Below are positions 18,659-26,460 of a DNA stretch of 64,000 nucleotides, in pieces. The notes below the pieces were generated by a model that did not search any database, had not been told where the DNA came from, and saw only the letters and a program-made list of their open reading frames with translations. Origin of the DNA: Rubripirellula tenax (lineage in GTDB: Bacteria; Planctomycetota; Planctomycetia; Pirellulales; Pirellulaceae). The stretch spans positions 744,001 to 808,000 of the forward strand of contig NZ_SJPW01000001.1 of NCBI RefSeq assembly GCF_007860125.1, given 5' to 3'. The stretch's first letter is position 1. Every line of letters starts with the position of its first letter. Made by a program: the position numbers and the translations under genes.

Positions 18659-19834
18659 TTGAAACGCAACTTCCAAACATTGATCGCGGCCCGTCGGTTG
18701 TTCGCTGCGGCCGTCGTGGTGACTTTGGTGACCGGGGTGCGCCCCGGTGCATTCGCAGACGAATCGGCAAAATCTCAGGCCGAACAAACCAAGGTCGGTG
18801 AGGGTTCGATCGCTTATTGGGTGACGCAACTCTCCAGTGATCATTACCTGCGCCGCGAGACGGCGGCACAAAAGTTGGCCGAGGCAGGGACGGACGCGGT
18901 TGCTGACTTGATCAATGTGATTCGAACAGGCGATTTAGAAACGGTCGAACGCGCCAGCGATGTTGTCACCAAGATTGCGATGTCGGGGTCGCCATCAGAC
19001 GATGGCGGCGCATGGAAGCATCTGAACGAGCTCTCCAAGAAAACTGTTGGGCGTGCAGCATCGCGAGCCGAATCGGCGGTTCAAGAAATTCGGAAACATC
19101 GGTCGAACCAGGCTCGAACGGAGTTGGCAGCGGCGGGTGTTTACGTGGGCATGGATGAGTTCGTGATTCAAGCGATCAGCCAACGGCGTTTGATCGTACA
19201 AGTCGATGACAAGTGGAATCGAAACGTGGAATCGCTGCAGTGGCTCGAGTGGCTTGACGGCGTCGAAAATGCGCGGGTCCAGGGCGCCGCCATCAATGCC
19301 GACGTACTCAAACGAATCGCGTTGGTTCCCGAACTGAAGTCGCTGGCCATTGTGGACGGCCTGATCAGCGATGAAACGCTTCAACCGTTGATGGAAATGA
19401 AGCCACTGAGCGATCTTGAATTCCGTTACGTCCATTTGACTGACGAACAAGGCGATCTTCTTGCCCACATGCCGGTGCGTGTTTCATTGAATTTGATGGG
19501 CACGGGCATCAGTGCCGACAAGGTCGAATCGATGCGTGCGGCCGCGCCCGGTTTACGAATCGAACACCGGCAAGGGGGTTTTCTTGGCGTGACCTGTCAA
19601 GACTCGTTCGACGTATGCCAAATCAGTGGCGTTGTTTCCAAGAGTGCGGCCGAGGATGCCGGTTTGATCCGCGGTGACGTCATCACACGATTGGACGACA
19701 CGGTGGTAAGAAAGTTCAAGGACTTGCAGGACGCCATCAACGAACACTTACCCGGCGACACCGTCAAGATTACCTTTCGTCGCGCCGAAGCGGAGAGTAC
19801 GGTTGAGTTAAAACTGCGGCGGTTCGAAGAATAG
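18659..19834 (+). CDS. Exported protein with HEAT-like helices and a C-terminal PDZ domain
   Basis: 391 residues from TTG 18659; no in-frame ATG precedes the signal peptide (about 1-34, ending AFA-D). Residues about 48-130 are a helical, HEAT-like segment (HYLRRETAAQKLAEAG, DAVADLINVI). The middle (about 150-290) has leucine-rich-repeat-like spacing. The C terminus is a PDZ domain with the carboxylate loop FLGVT, then AAEDAGLIRGDVITRLD and GDTVKITFRR. PDZ domains bind exposed peptide C termini. No protease triad is present. Its stop shares one base with the start of mutY (TAGTG, 19832-19836), so the two genes are translationally coupled. Confidence 0.75.
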   Translation: MKRNFQTLIAARRLFAAAVVVTLVTGVRPGAFADESAKSQAEQTKVGEGSIAYWVTQLSSDHYLRRETAAQKLAEAGTDAVADLINVIRTGDLETVERASDVVTKIAMSGSPSDDGGAWKHLNELSKKTVGRAASRAESAVQEIRKHRSNQARTELAAAGVYVGMDEFVIQAISQRRLIVQVDDKWNRNVESLQWLEWLDGVENARVQGAAINADVLKRIALVPELKSLAIVDGLISDETLQPLMEMKPLSDLEFRYVHLTDEQGDLLAHMPVRVSLNLMGTGISADKVESMRAAAPGLRIEHRQGGFLGVTCQDSFDVCQISGVVSKSAAEDAGLIRGDVITRLDDTVVRKFKDLQDAINEHLPGDTVKITFRRAEAESTVELKLRRFEE

Positions 19835-20949
19835 TGTTCGACCAAGTTTGGAACGATTCCAAGTGGCGCAGCCGTGTTCGATCGCGTTTGATGAAGTGGT
19901 TCGACGAACATGCACGCGTCTTGCCATGGCGAAGTGAGCCAACGCCGTATCGGGTTTGGATCAGCGAGATCATGCTGCAGCAGACCCAGGTCGCGACGGT
20001 GCTGCCGTACTTTGATCGGTTTCTGAAAACGTTTCCTGACGTTGCGTCGTTGGCTGGCGCTGACGAGCAACTTTTGATGAAGCACTGGGAAGGTCTGGGC
20101 TATTACCGCCGGGCCCGATCCATGCACGCGGCGGCGGCGAAAATCGTTGCGGATCACGACGGTAAGTTTCCGGAATCATTCGACGACGTGCTTGCGCTGC
20201 CCGGTATTGGACGCTACACCGCAGGCGCGATCTTGTCGATTTCTCGCGACCAACGTCTTCCGATCCTAGAAGGCAACACCGTCCGGGTATTCAGTCGCTG
20301 GATCGCACTGCGATCGCCGGTGAACGAAACGGCGTCAACGAAAGTGTTGTGGGAAGTTGCCGAGGCCATGTTGCCGGCGAAGTCGTCCAAGGTCCCACCC
20401 GGTCACTTCAATCAAGCGGCTATGGAACTGGGCGCGTTGGTGTGTACGCCAAAGTCGCCAAGCTGTGACACGTGCCCGGTACGGACTTGTTGCCGCGCCC
20501 ACGCACTGGGACTGGAAACCACGATCCCAGGCAAAGTGAATTCGGTCAAATACGAAAGCCGATCGGAGTTTGCTTTCGTGATCGCTGATGAAAACCGCAA
20601 GCGGCATCAGGATTCGGCGCCTCGCTATCTGGTCCGACCACTTCCCGCAGGCGGTCGCTGGGCCGGACTTTGGGATTTTCCGCGAACGACCGAAATGTCG
20701 TTCGCATCCGTCGAGGCGGCCGCCAACGACTTGGCCGTTCCGCTAGGTGGTGTGATCCGTCCGACCGAAAAGCTAACCACGATCAAGCATGCGGTCACGA
20801 AGTATCGGATTTCCTTGGACGTTCATACTGCGGTTTGGGCCGACGGCAAGACGAGTCCGCCGAAACCATGGCGTTACGTGACGACCGATGAAATGGACGA
20901 ATTGCCGATGAGTGTCACCGGCCGAAAAATCGCCAAGCTGTTGAAGTAG
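19834..20949 (+). CDS. mutY: A/G-specific adenine glycosylase
   Basis: Base-excision repair enzyme removing adenine opposite 8-oxoguanine, 371 residues. Visible: LPWR near the N terminus, then ISEIMLQQTQV and the lid EGLGYYRRAR. The helix-hairpin-helix is LPGIGRYTAGAI, followed by the catalytic Asp region DGNTV-like (LEGNTVRVFSR here). The 4Fe-4S ligands are C-x6-C-x2-C-x5-C in CTPKSPSCDTCPVRTCC. A C-terminal NUDIX-like recognition domain (about 225-371) ends the protein. The position of the usual VxDGNV aspartate reads LEGNTV, so Glu replaces Asp there; alignment is needed to confirm this. The start is GTG 19834, overlapping the PDZ gene. Confidence 0.95.
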   Translation: MFDQVWNDSKWRSRVRSRLMKWFDEHARVLPWRSEPTPYRVWISEIMLQQTQVATVLPYFDRFLKTFPDVASLAGADEQLLMKHWEGLGYYRRARSMHAAAAKIVADHDGKFPESFDDVLALPGIGRYTAGAILSISRDQRLPILEGNTVRVFSRWIALRSPVNETASTKVLWEVAEAMLPAKSSKVPPGHFNQAAMELGALVCTPKSPSCDTCPVRTCCRAHALGLETTIPGKVNSVKYESRSEFAFVIADENRKRHQDSAPRYLVRPLPAGGRWAGLWDFPRTTEMSFASVEAAANDLAVPLGGVIRPTEKLTTIKHAVTKYRISLDVHTAVWADGKTSPPKPWRYVTTDEMDELPMSVTGRKIAKLLK

Positions 20950-21074
20950 TCGATGTTCGTCATCCGGCGGACGTTGAAATTTCGTCACGTTAATTACAAT
21001 CATTGTCTTGTTCGGATGGCCAATCGGGTCGCCGATTAATTCCATGCCTCTTGTTTTTGGACGAGTCGATCCCC

Positions 21075-22355
21075 ATGTTGCGATGTGAAGAGCGTTTTCG
21101 AAATAGATTCTTGGTCGGCGGTATCGCAGCACTGACGTTGACTATCAGCCTGAATAGACTTTCGGTTGCTGCGACAAACAGTCAAACGAAACCAGCAAAG
21201 AGCGACTCCGTCACCCTGGGTGATCCGGAATTGACGCAAGGGATCCCCGGAGTGGCTCTGTTGACCGAAGATCAGATCGCGCAGTGGCTTGGCGATCCAG
21301 CCAATCACGTGCCGTTGAAGGTATCGTTGCCATCCGGATTGGACGCCGCAGCGGCGAACATCTACATCCCCGAAGACAACCCGATGACGCGGGCCAAGAT
21401 CGAACTGGGGCGCCAACTTTATTTCGACGAACGTCTTTCGTCTGACAACACGGTTTCGTGTGCTTCGTGTCACGATCCGGCGCAAGGTTACGGCGCCGAG
21501 ATGCAATTCGGTGTCGGCGTGCGTGGGCAACAGGGCGGGCGCAACTCACCCGTGTCGTTCAACCGAATTCTAAGCAAAGCCCAGTTTTGGGATGGGCGGG
21601 CCGCATCCTTGGAGGACCAAGCCGTCGGGCCGATTGCCAATGCGATCGAAATGGGCAACACGCACGATGCCAGCGTTGCGACCGTGAAATCGATTCCCGG
21701 CTACCGGATGCAGTTCGAAAAAATCTTTGATGACGGGTTGAACATCGAAAATGTCGGCAAGGCATTGGCGACGTTCGAGCGCGCGATCGTGACCGGACCG
21801 ATGCCCTATGACGCATACGACCAAGTCGTGAAGTTCGAAAAAACGTTCGCCGACGATTTGGAGTATTTGGACGAAGAGCCCGAGTTGAAGGCGAAGTACA
21901 CGGCGCTGAAGTCCGCGGCCGATGCCATGCCAATGAGCGATTCGGCCAAACGCGGGATGGCATTGTTCAGCGGCAAAGCGAACTGCACCGCTTGTCATGC
22001 CGGCGCGAATTTTACGGACGAACAGTACCACAACCTGGGCGTCGGAATGGACGCCGAAAAACCAGATCTGGGTCGCTTTGATCAGACCGGTGATGTCAAA
22101 GATCGAGGCGCGTTCAAGACGCCGACCCTGCGCAACGTCGCCTTCACGGCGCCCTACATGCACGACGGAAGCCAAGCCACGTTGGAAGAAGTCGTCGACT
22201 GGTACAACAAGGGCGGTCACCCCAATCCCCAGCTTAGCGACAAGATGAAACCGTTGAACTTGACGGCACAAGAACAAGCCGATGTTGTTGCGTTCATGGC
22301 CGAAGGACTGCAAGGCGACTTCCCCATCGTCAGCCAAGCACGGTTGCCCCAGTAA
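21075..22355 (+). CDS. Dihaem cytochrome c peroxidase / MauG-family protein
   Basis: Periplasmic peroxidase, 426 residues from ATG 21075. A longer frame from TTG 21003 would put 24 residues ahead of the signal peptide and is unlikely. Two haem c sites are present, CASCH in the N-terminal domain and CTACH in the C-terminal domain. The order matches CcpA/MauG proteins, which reduce hydrogen peroxide with electrons from small cytochromes or modify a protein partner. Conserved context includes LGRQLYFDERLS before haem 1 and KTPTLRNV and PYMHDGS after haem 2. No partner cytochrome is encoded beside it. Confidence 0.92.
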   Translation: MLRCEERFRNRFLVGGIAALTLTISLNRLSVAATNSQTKPAKSDSVTLGDPELTQGIPGVALLTEDQIAQWLGDPANHVPLKVSLPSGLDAAAANIYIPEDNPMTRAKIELGRQLYFDERLSSDNTVSCASCHDPAQGYGAEMQFGVGVRGQQGGRNSPVSFNRILSKAQFWDGRAASLEDQAVGPIANAIEMGNTHDASVATVKSIPGYRMQFEKIFDDGLNIENVGKALATFERAIVTGPMPYDAYDQVVKFEKTFADDLEYLDEEPELKAKYTALKSAADAMPMSDSAKRGMALFSGKANCTACHAGANFTDEQYHNLGVGMDAEKPDLGRFDQTGDVKDRGAFKTPTLRNVAFTAPYMHDGSQATLEEVVDWYNKGGHPNPQLSDKMKPLNLTAQEQADVVAFMAEGLQGDFPIVSQARLPQ

Positions 22356-22397
22356 GGATCGATTTCAATTCGATCACAATTCGGGAAAGTCGATTCG

Positions 22398-23138
22398 CTA
22401 AATCAGATCGCGAATCGACTTCATGGCCAACGGTTCTTTCGTCGCGAATGGTTCGCCATAGCGACGGTTGATGATGCGGCCCCAGTTGGCCGCTTCGTGA
22501 TGCAGTTGGTCGATCATCGTCGGTGGGTCGGTTGGTCGGCCCACGATGAATTGGCTGTGGTAGGCTTGGATCGAAGCCAGCTTGGCCGGCCAGTGATCGC
22601 TGATGTCGACGATCCAATCTGGATCGATCGCCAATCGCAAGTGGATGCAGAAGTAGTAGTAAATCCGCTCGGGATGAAACCGTTCGCCGGGCATGTCGGT
22701 TTTGCTGAGTTTGGCCCAGAACCGAGCCGCTTCGACGATCTCGGTCGCGGCGACGTGATCGGGGTGCGCGTCGGTCCAATAGGGTGCGAAGATCCAACGA
22801 GGTCGAAGCATCCGAAAATAGCTGGCAACCAGCGCGCGAGCTTCCAACGTGTGAACCAACATGCGATTGGGCAAGCCGGCATTGCCGCGCCAGGTCAATG
22901 CAAGGGCGTCCGTCGCGACGCAAGTTTCTTGGCGGCGAATCGATTCGCTGCCGTGCGGAGTGGGTTCGCCGGTCGTCAGGTCCAAAACGCCGACCCGCAT
23001 TCCTTCGCTGATCATTTTGGCGATCGTTCCACCCATGCCAAGTTCGGCATCATCGGGATGCGGTGCAACGACCAAAATATCAAGCGGTTCGCAAGCGGGA
23101 AGTTCGGCGGGCGGACAAGTGTGAATGGGAATCGACAT
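22398..23138 (-). CDS. bshB1: PIG-L/LmbE deacetylase, BshB1-like
   Basis: Zinc-dependent N-deacetylase, 246 residues from ATG 23136-23138 (MSIPIHTC). The metal-binding motif APHPDDAELGMGG and the later DAHPDHVAA supply the His/Asp ligands. The sequence follows BshB1 closely: LTTGEPTPHGSE, RRQET, LGL-type WRGNAGLPNR, FAPYWTDAHPDH, and the end GEPFA-(T/S)-(K/R)-EP. BshB1 removes the acetyl group from GlcNAc-malate in bacillithiol synthesis. No bshA or bshC is in the window, so the pathway assignment rests on the protein alone. Related amidases on other GlcNAc conjugates remain possible. It may be co-transcribed with the IMPase gene upstream (69-base gap). Confidence 0.82.
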   Translation of the reverse strand: MSIPIHTCPPAELPACEPLDILVVAPHPDDAELGMGGTIAKMISEGMRVGVLDLTTGEPTPHGSESIRRQETCVATDALALTWRGNAGLPNRMLVHTLEARALVASYFRMLRPRWIFAPYWTDAHPDHVAATEIVEAARFWAKLSKTDMPGERFHPERIYYYFCIHLRLAIDPDWIVDISDHWPAKLASIQAYHSQFIVGRPTDPPTMIDQLHHEAANWGRIINRRYGEPFATKEPLAMKSIRDLI

Positions 23139-23207
23139 GGAGTGAAGTCTATGAGTACAGATTTCGAAGTTCAAGATTCAAGGCGGACACCGTTTTCGCA
23201 CCAGCCC

Positions 23208-24050
23208 CTAGGGATGGTAGCGCGACGTGATGTCGACCATGGCATCGTGCAGGCGAGTGTTGCTGGCGACGACGCTCGATTTACCGATGGTCCTCGATTT
23301 ACCGATGGTCCTCGATTTACCGATGGTCAGGGGCGCCCCTTTTCCGTCGGTGATTTTTCCGCCGGCCTCGCGTACGACCAACGCACCGGCGGCGAAGTCC
23401 CATGGCGACAACTGGTACTCAAAGAAACCACCGAACTGGCCGCACGCGACTTGGCACAGGTCCAGCGACGCGGTGCCAAAGCGACGAATGCCGTGAATGT
23501 CGTGACCAAAAAAATCTTCGATCGCGCGCAAGGTCGATCGCATCATCTCGCCGCGGTCATAGTAAAAACCGCATCCGACAAGCGTTTGGGCCAGCTTCGC
23601 AGATTCGCATACGCGGATCGGCTGGTCGCCAAAGTAAGCGCCGCCGCCACGCACTGCGGTGTACTGTTCATCACGAACCGGATTCAGCACGGCGCCGACG
23701 ACGGCTTCGCCCCGATGGTAATACGCGATCGAAACGGCAAAGTGAGGTACGTGGTGGGCGAAATTGTTTGTACCGTCAAGCGGATCGATGATCCAAAGAT
23801 GTTCTGCGTTGACGTCACCAAGTTGGCCCTCTTCGCCCAAGATTTCGTGATCGGGGAATTCGGTTTTCAGGTAGCGCGTGATTTCATTCTCGGATTCCAC
23901 GTCCGCGTCGCTGACCAAGTCATACGTTTTTCCGCCGACGGCCGACTTGTCTCGCATCTCGACGCCGTCACGCCAATACTTCATCAAAATGTCGCCGCCC
24001 AGCTTGGCGGCGGTCTTGGCGACCATCAAAATTTCGTTGTCTGTTTTCAT
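23208..24050 (-). CDS. Inositol-1-monophosphatase family protein
   Basis: Mg-dependent, Li-sensitive phosphatase family, 280 residues. The metal site is spread over GEEG (Glu), IIDPLDGTNNF (DPxDGT) and WDFAAGALVVREAGG (WD-x-A-A-G). Family members hydrolyse inositol phosphates, 3'-phosphoadenosine phosphates or histidinol phosphate, and the motifs do not separate these. The C-terminal part contains three copies of T-I-G-K-S-(R/S), encoded by a perfect 18-bp tandem repeat, between ITDGKGAPL and the last helix. This makes the loop after motif B longer than usual. The neighbours do not clarify the substrate. Confidence 0.9.
   Translation of the reverse strand: MKTDNEILMVAKTAAKLGGDILMKYWRDGVEMRDKSAVGGKTYDLVSDADVESENEITRYLKTEFPDHEILGEEGQLGDVNAEHLWIIDPLDGTNNFAHHVPHFAVSIAYYHRGEAVVGAVLNPVRDEQYTAVRGGGAYFGDQPIRVCESAKLAQTLVGCGFYYDRGEMMRSTLRAIEDFFGHDIHGIRRFGTASLDLCQVACGQFGGFFEYQLSPWDFAAGALVVREAGGKITDGKGAPLTIGKSRTIGKSRTIGKSSVVASNTRLHDAMVDITSRYHP
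23275..23328 (-). repeat. 18-bp in-frame tandem repeat, three copies
   Basis: CTCGATTTACCGATGGTC (plus strand) occurs three times in a row and encodes TIGKSR/S three times in the IMPase gene. Being a multiple of three, gain or loss of a unit keeps the frame. Confidence 0.9.
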
Positions 24051-24154
24051 CGTCTGTCTTCAATGTGGTGTGAGTTCGTGTTGCGGCAATGGTGTCCACC
24101 TATCGTTCTTCCGACGTGTTCGACACCCATGGTTTTGCGGAAAGCGTACCGTCA

Positions 24155-25144
24155 TCAATCCTTGCCGCTGTACCAGACGCCACGGTGCCAATGGTGTCGA
24201 CGCAACTGCAACAACATGTCTTCGGACAGATCACGCAGTCGGCTGGTTCGTGTGTTTTGTTCGACTTGGGCGACCGATCGCATGCCGGCGATCACGGTGC
24301 TGACTTCCGGGCGAGCCAAAGCGAACTTGAGCGCGACGTCGGCCAGCGAATACTCTTGGTCGATTCCGAATGTCTTTGCGTCTTCGCGAATCTTGTCGAC
24401 GCGATCCACGGTTCGCCGCATGCGATCACCCGCGAAATAGCGGCTGCGAAAATCGTCCTCGGGGAAGACATGGTCGGCCGCATACTTACCCGCTAACGCG
24501 CCTTCATCGAGGGCGACGCGGACAATCACGCCGGTTCCCGTTTCGGCCGCAACGGGCAAGATTTGCGCCACGGGTTCCTGCTGGAACAGGTTGTAGATGA
24601 TTTGAATCACGTCGACCAATCCGTCACGCATCAATTGGATGACACTGGATTGATCCTGCTCGGGCGTGCTGACGCCGATCAGTCCGATCTTGCCTTCCTC
24701 TCGCATTTGACGAAGAACCAACAGCGGTTGCGGATCATCGTTCCAGGCACGCGTCCATGTATGAAGTTGCAAAAGATCCAAACGATCCGTCCCTAGATTG
24801 GTCAGCCGTTGATGGATGTTGTCACGGAGATAAGCGGCCGAATAGCGATCTTGCCACCGACAATACGGGCTGGGCGGCCAAGGTCCCGGTGCCGGCGGCG
24901 TTTTGGTGGCGACCATCACGGACTCTTTTCGCGTCTTGATGACTTCGGCGATCAGTCGCTCGCTGTGTCCGTCACCGTAACCCGCCGCCGTATCAATGAA
25001 GTTGACGCCGCGATCGATCGCTGTGTTGAGAGCTCGGATCGACGTTGTGTCATCTTGATCGCCCCAACCCCCGCCGATGGCCCAAGCACCGAACCCAATT
25101 TCGGAAACTTGTGGCCCGTCGGTGCCAAGCGGACGTGTGTGCAT
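24155..25144 (-). CDS. Aldo/keto reductase
   Basis: NADPH-dependent oxidoreductase with a TIM barrel, 329 residues, cytoplasmic. It starts with RPLGTDGPQVSEIGFGAW, typical of the AKR family. The catalytic Asp/Tyr are in FIDTAAGYGDGHSERLI, the Lys in MVATKTPP and the His in LLQLHTW. The C-terminal cofactor site follows ARPEVSTVIAGMRS, a common NADPH-binding pattern in AKR11/12-like proteins. The substrate is unknown. It is divergent from the glycosyltransferase-like gene that begins 320 bases away. Confidence 0.93.
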   Translation of the reverse strand: MHTRPLGTDGPQVSEIGFGAWAIGGGWGDQDDTTSIRALNTAIDRGVNFIDTAAGYGDGHSERLIAEVIKTRKESVMVATKTPPAPGPWPPSPYCRWQDRYSAAYLRDNIHQRLTNLGTDRLDLLQLHTWTRAWNDDPQPLLVLRQMREEGKIGLIGVSTPEQDQSSVIQLMRDGLVDVIQIIYNLFQQEPVAQILPVAAETGTGVIVRVALDEGALAGKYAADHVFPEDDFRSRYFAGDRMRRTVDRVDKIREDAKTFGIDQEYSLADVALKFALARPEVSTVIAGMRSVAQVEQNTRTSRLRDLSEDMLLQLRRHHWHRGVWYSGKD

Positions 25145-25465
25145 GATCAGGCTCTTGAAATGGGAATCGATGGCTCAAAGGGTGCCGCCGACATGGTAGG
25201 TCAGGCGTCCTTGCGGCAATATGGCCTTGCCGAATTCCTTTGCGGCTGTTTTGAGGCGACCCGTGAAACTGTCTGAGCGTCAAATTGTGCCGATTAGCGA
25301 ACGGATTCAAAGGGACCTGTCCAAACTTCGTACCTTTCCTATTCGCGGGCACCGAAGGGTTAAATTCCATACCCTGCCGAATCCGAAAACTAACCTCGAC
25401 GTCGTATTGCTCGACGTAAAGCTCGGCGAAACAGACGAAGAAAACAGTTCAGCCTCTTCTTGTGG
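25145..25465. other. Divergent intergenic region
   Basis: 321 bases between two divergent genes. An 85-codon frame (25221-25478) crosses it, but its product has no recognisable family and it overlaps the start of the next gene. Both promoters should lie here. I cannot place a convincing -35/-10 pair. Confidence 0.4.
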
Positions 25466-26410
25466 ATGGTTTTGGTGACGAAATACCCTCCGATCCCGCG
25501 ATTGTCGATTGTCGTTCCCGTTGGTTGCGACGCTGCGGCATTCGAAGCGACGCTGGTCAGCGTGCTAGAGAATCAGCCCGACGGCAGCGAAGTCATCGTT
25601 TGCCATGACGGCGACTATGACGACCCTTTCTCGTTGGCAGGTGAAGTCCGTTTCGTAACGGCAGCATCGAACGACTTGGTCGATGCCGTATCGGCCGGAG
25701 CAACGGCGGCGCACGGCAGATTCGTACACGTCTTGGCGGACGGATTACGTGCGACAGACGGTTGGGCGGACTCAGCGCTCGAAAAGTTTGAACATCACGA
25801 CGCAGGCGTTGTCGCGCCCGTCATCCGCAGCGGCCTTGATCAAGTCATTTTGGGCGCCGGATGGCACGATTCCGCCGACCGACTTTGCAAAGCCAATGCG
25901 TCAGGCAAACGAAAGGTCTCGGCCGGGCGAAAGAACATCGGCGCCTATTTGACCGCGTCTTTTTGGCGCCGCGATCTGCTGCGTTCTTTGGGCAAGTCGT
26001 GTGACCTTCGCGATGAACTCGAAGCCTGCTACGCCTACGAATGGATGTCACGTGACGCCGGTTGGCGTTGTGTGCTGGCCGATGAAAGCAACGTCATCAG
26101 CGACCACGACTCAATCAACGGCGATGAATCGTCATGGTCGCGTGGGACCCGTTTGCGGGCGATCCGTAGCAGCTTCCAAACCGGCGGTTGGTCCAAGGCT
26201 TGCAAGGCATCGATGATTGCTACGATCGCCAACGGGTTTCGCCCGTCTATGTTTGCCGAATCGATCGGTCAAGTGTTTGCACCCCTGTCGGAAGCCAGCA
26301 TCACGAAATCGCTGCGTCCGCAGGACGTGGTCGCGTCTGACGACGGCGGGGCCGCGATGATTCACCGGATGCCGGAGCGGTCGTTCGACGTTTCACGTCG
26401 TGCTGCCTAG
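25466..26410 (+). CDS. Glycosyltransferase family 2-like protein
   Basis: About 314 residues from ATG 25466; a TTG two codons earlier is also possible. The N terminus reads RLSIVVPVGCDAAAFEATLVSVLENQ, the first strand and helix of the GT-A fold, and VIVCHDGDYDDP resembles the nucleotide-binding turn. HVLADGL takes the place of the DxD metal site, where only one Asp remains, so catalysis is uncertain. The second half (about 150-310) has no motif that I recognise. It is convergent with the ABC exporter gene, with a hairpin in between. Confidence 0.65.
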   Translation: MVLVTKYPPIPRLSIVVPVGCDAAAFEATLVSVLENQPDGSEVIVCHDGDYDDPFSLAGEVRFVTAASNDLVDAVSAGATAAHGRFVHVLADGLRATDGWADSALEKFEHHDAGVVAPVIRSGLDQVILGAGWHDSADRLCKANASGKRKVSAGRKNIGAYLTASFWRRDLLRSLGKSCDLRDELEACYAYEWMSRDAGWRCVLADESNVISDHDSINGDESSWSRGTRLRAIRSSFQTGGWSKACKASMIATIANGFRPSMFAESIGQVFAPLSEASITKSLRPQDVVASDDGGAAMIHRMPERSFDVSRRAA

Positions 26411-26442
26411 AATGCAATAGAACGGCACGAAAGCAATTGCTC

Positions 26443-26460
26443 CCGACGTTCTTACGTCGG
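26443..26460. terminator. Hairpin between convergent genes
   Basis: CCGACGT (26443-26449) pairs with ACGTCGG (26454-26460) around a TCTT loop, directly after the stop of the ABC exporter gene and 33 bases after the stop of the glycosyltransferase-like gene. There is no T tract, so the terminator call is tentative. Confidence 0.4.

Noticed and set aside
22497-24440. Plus-strand open frame of 647 codons antisense to the bshB1-like and IMPase genes
   Set aside because: Both minus-strand genes have complete family motifs. The antisense product has no family resemblance and a composition typical of shadow frames in GC-rich coding DNA.
25221-25478. 85-codon frame in the divergent gap before the glycosyltransferase-like gene
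   Set aside because: No family resemblance, no clear ribosome binding site, and it overlaps the start of the next gene in another frame.
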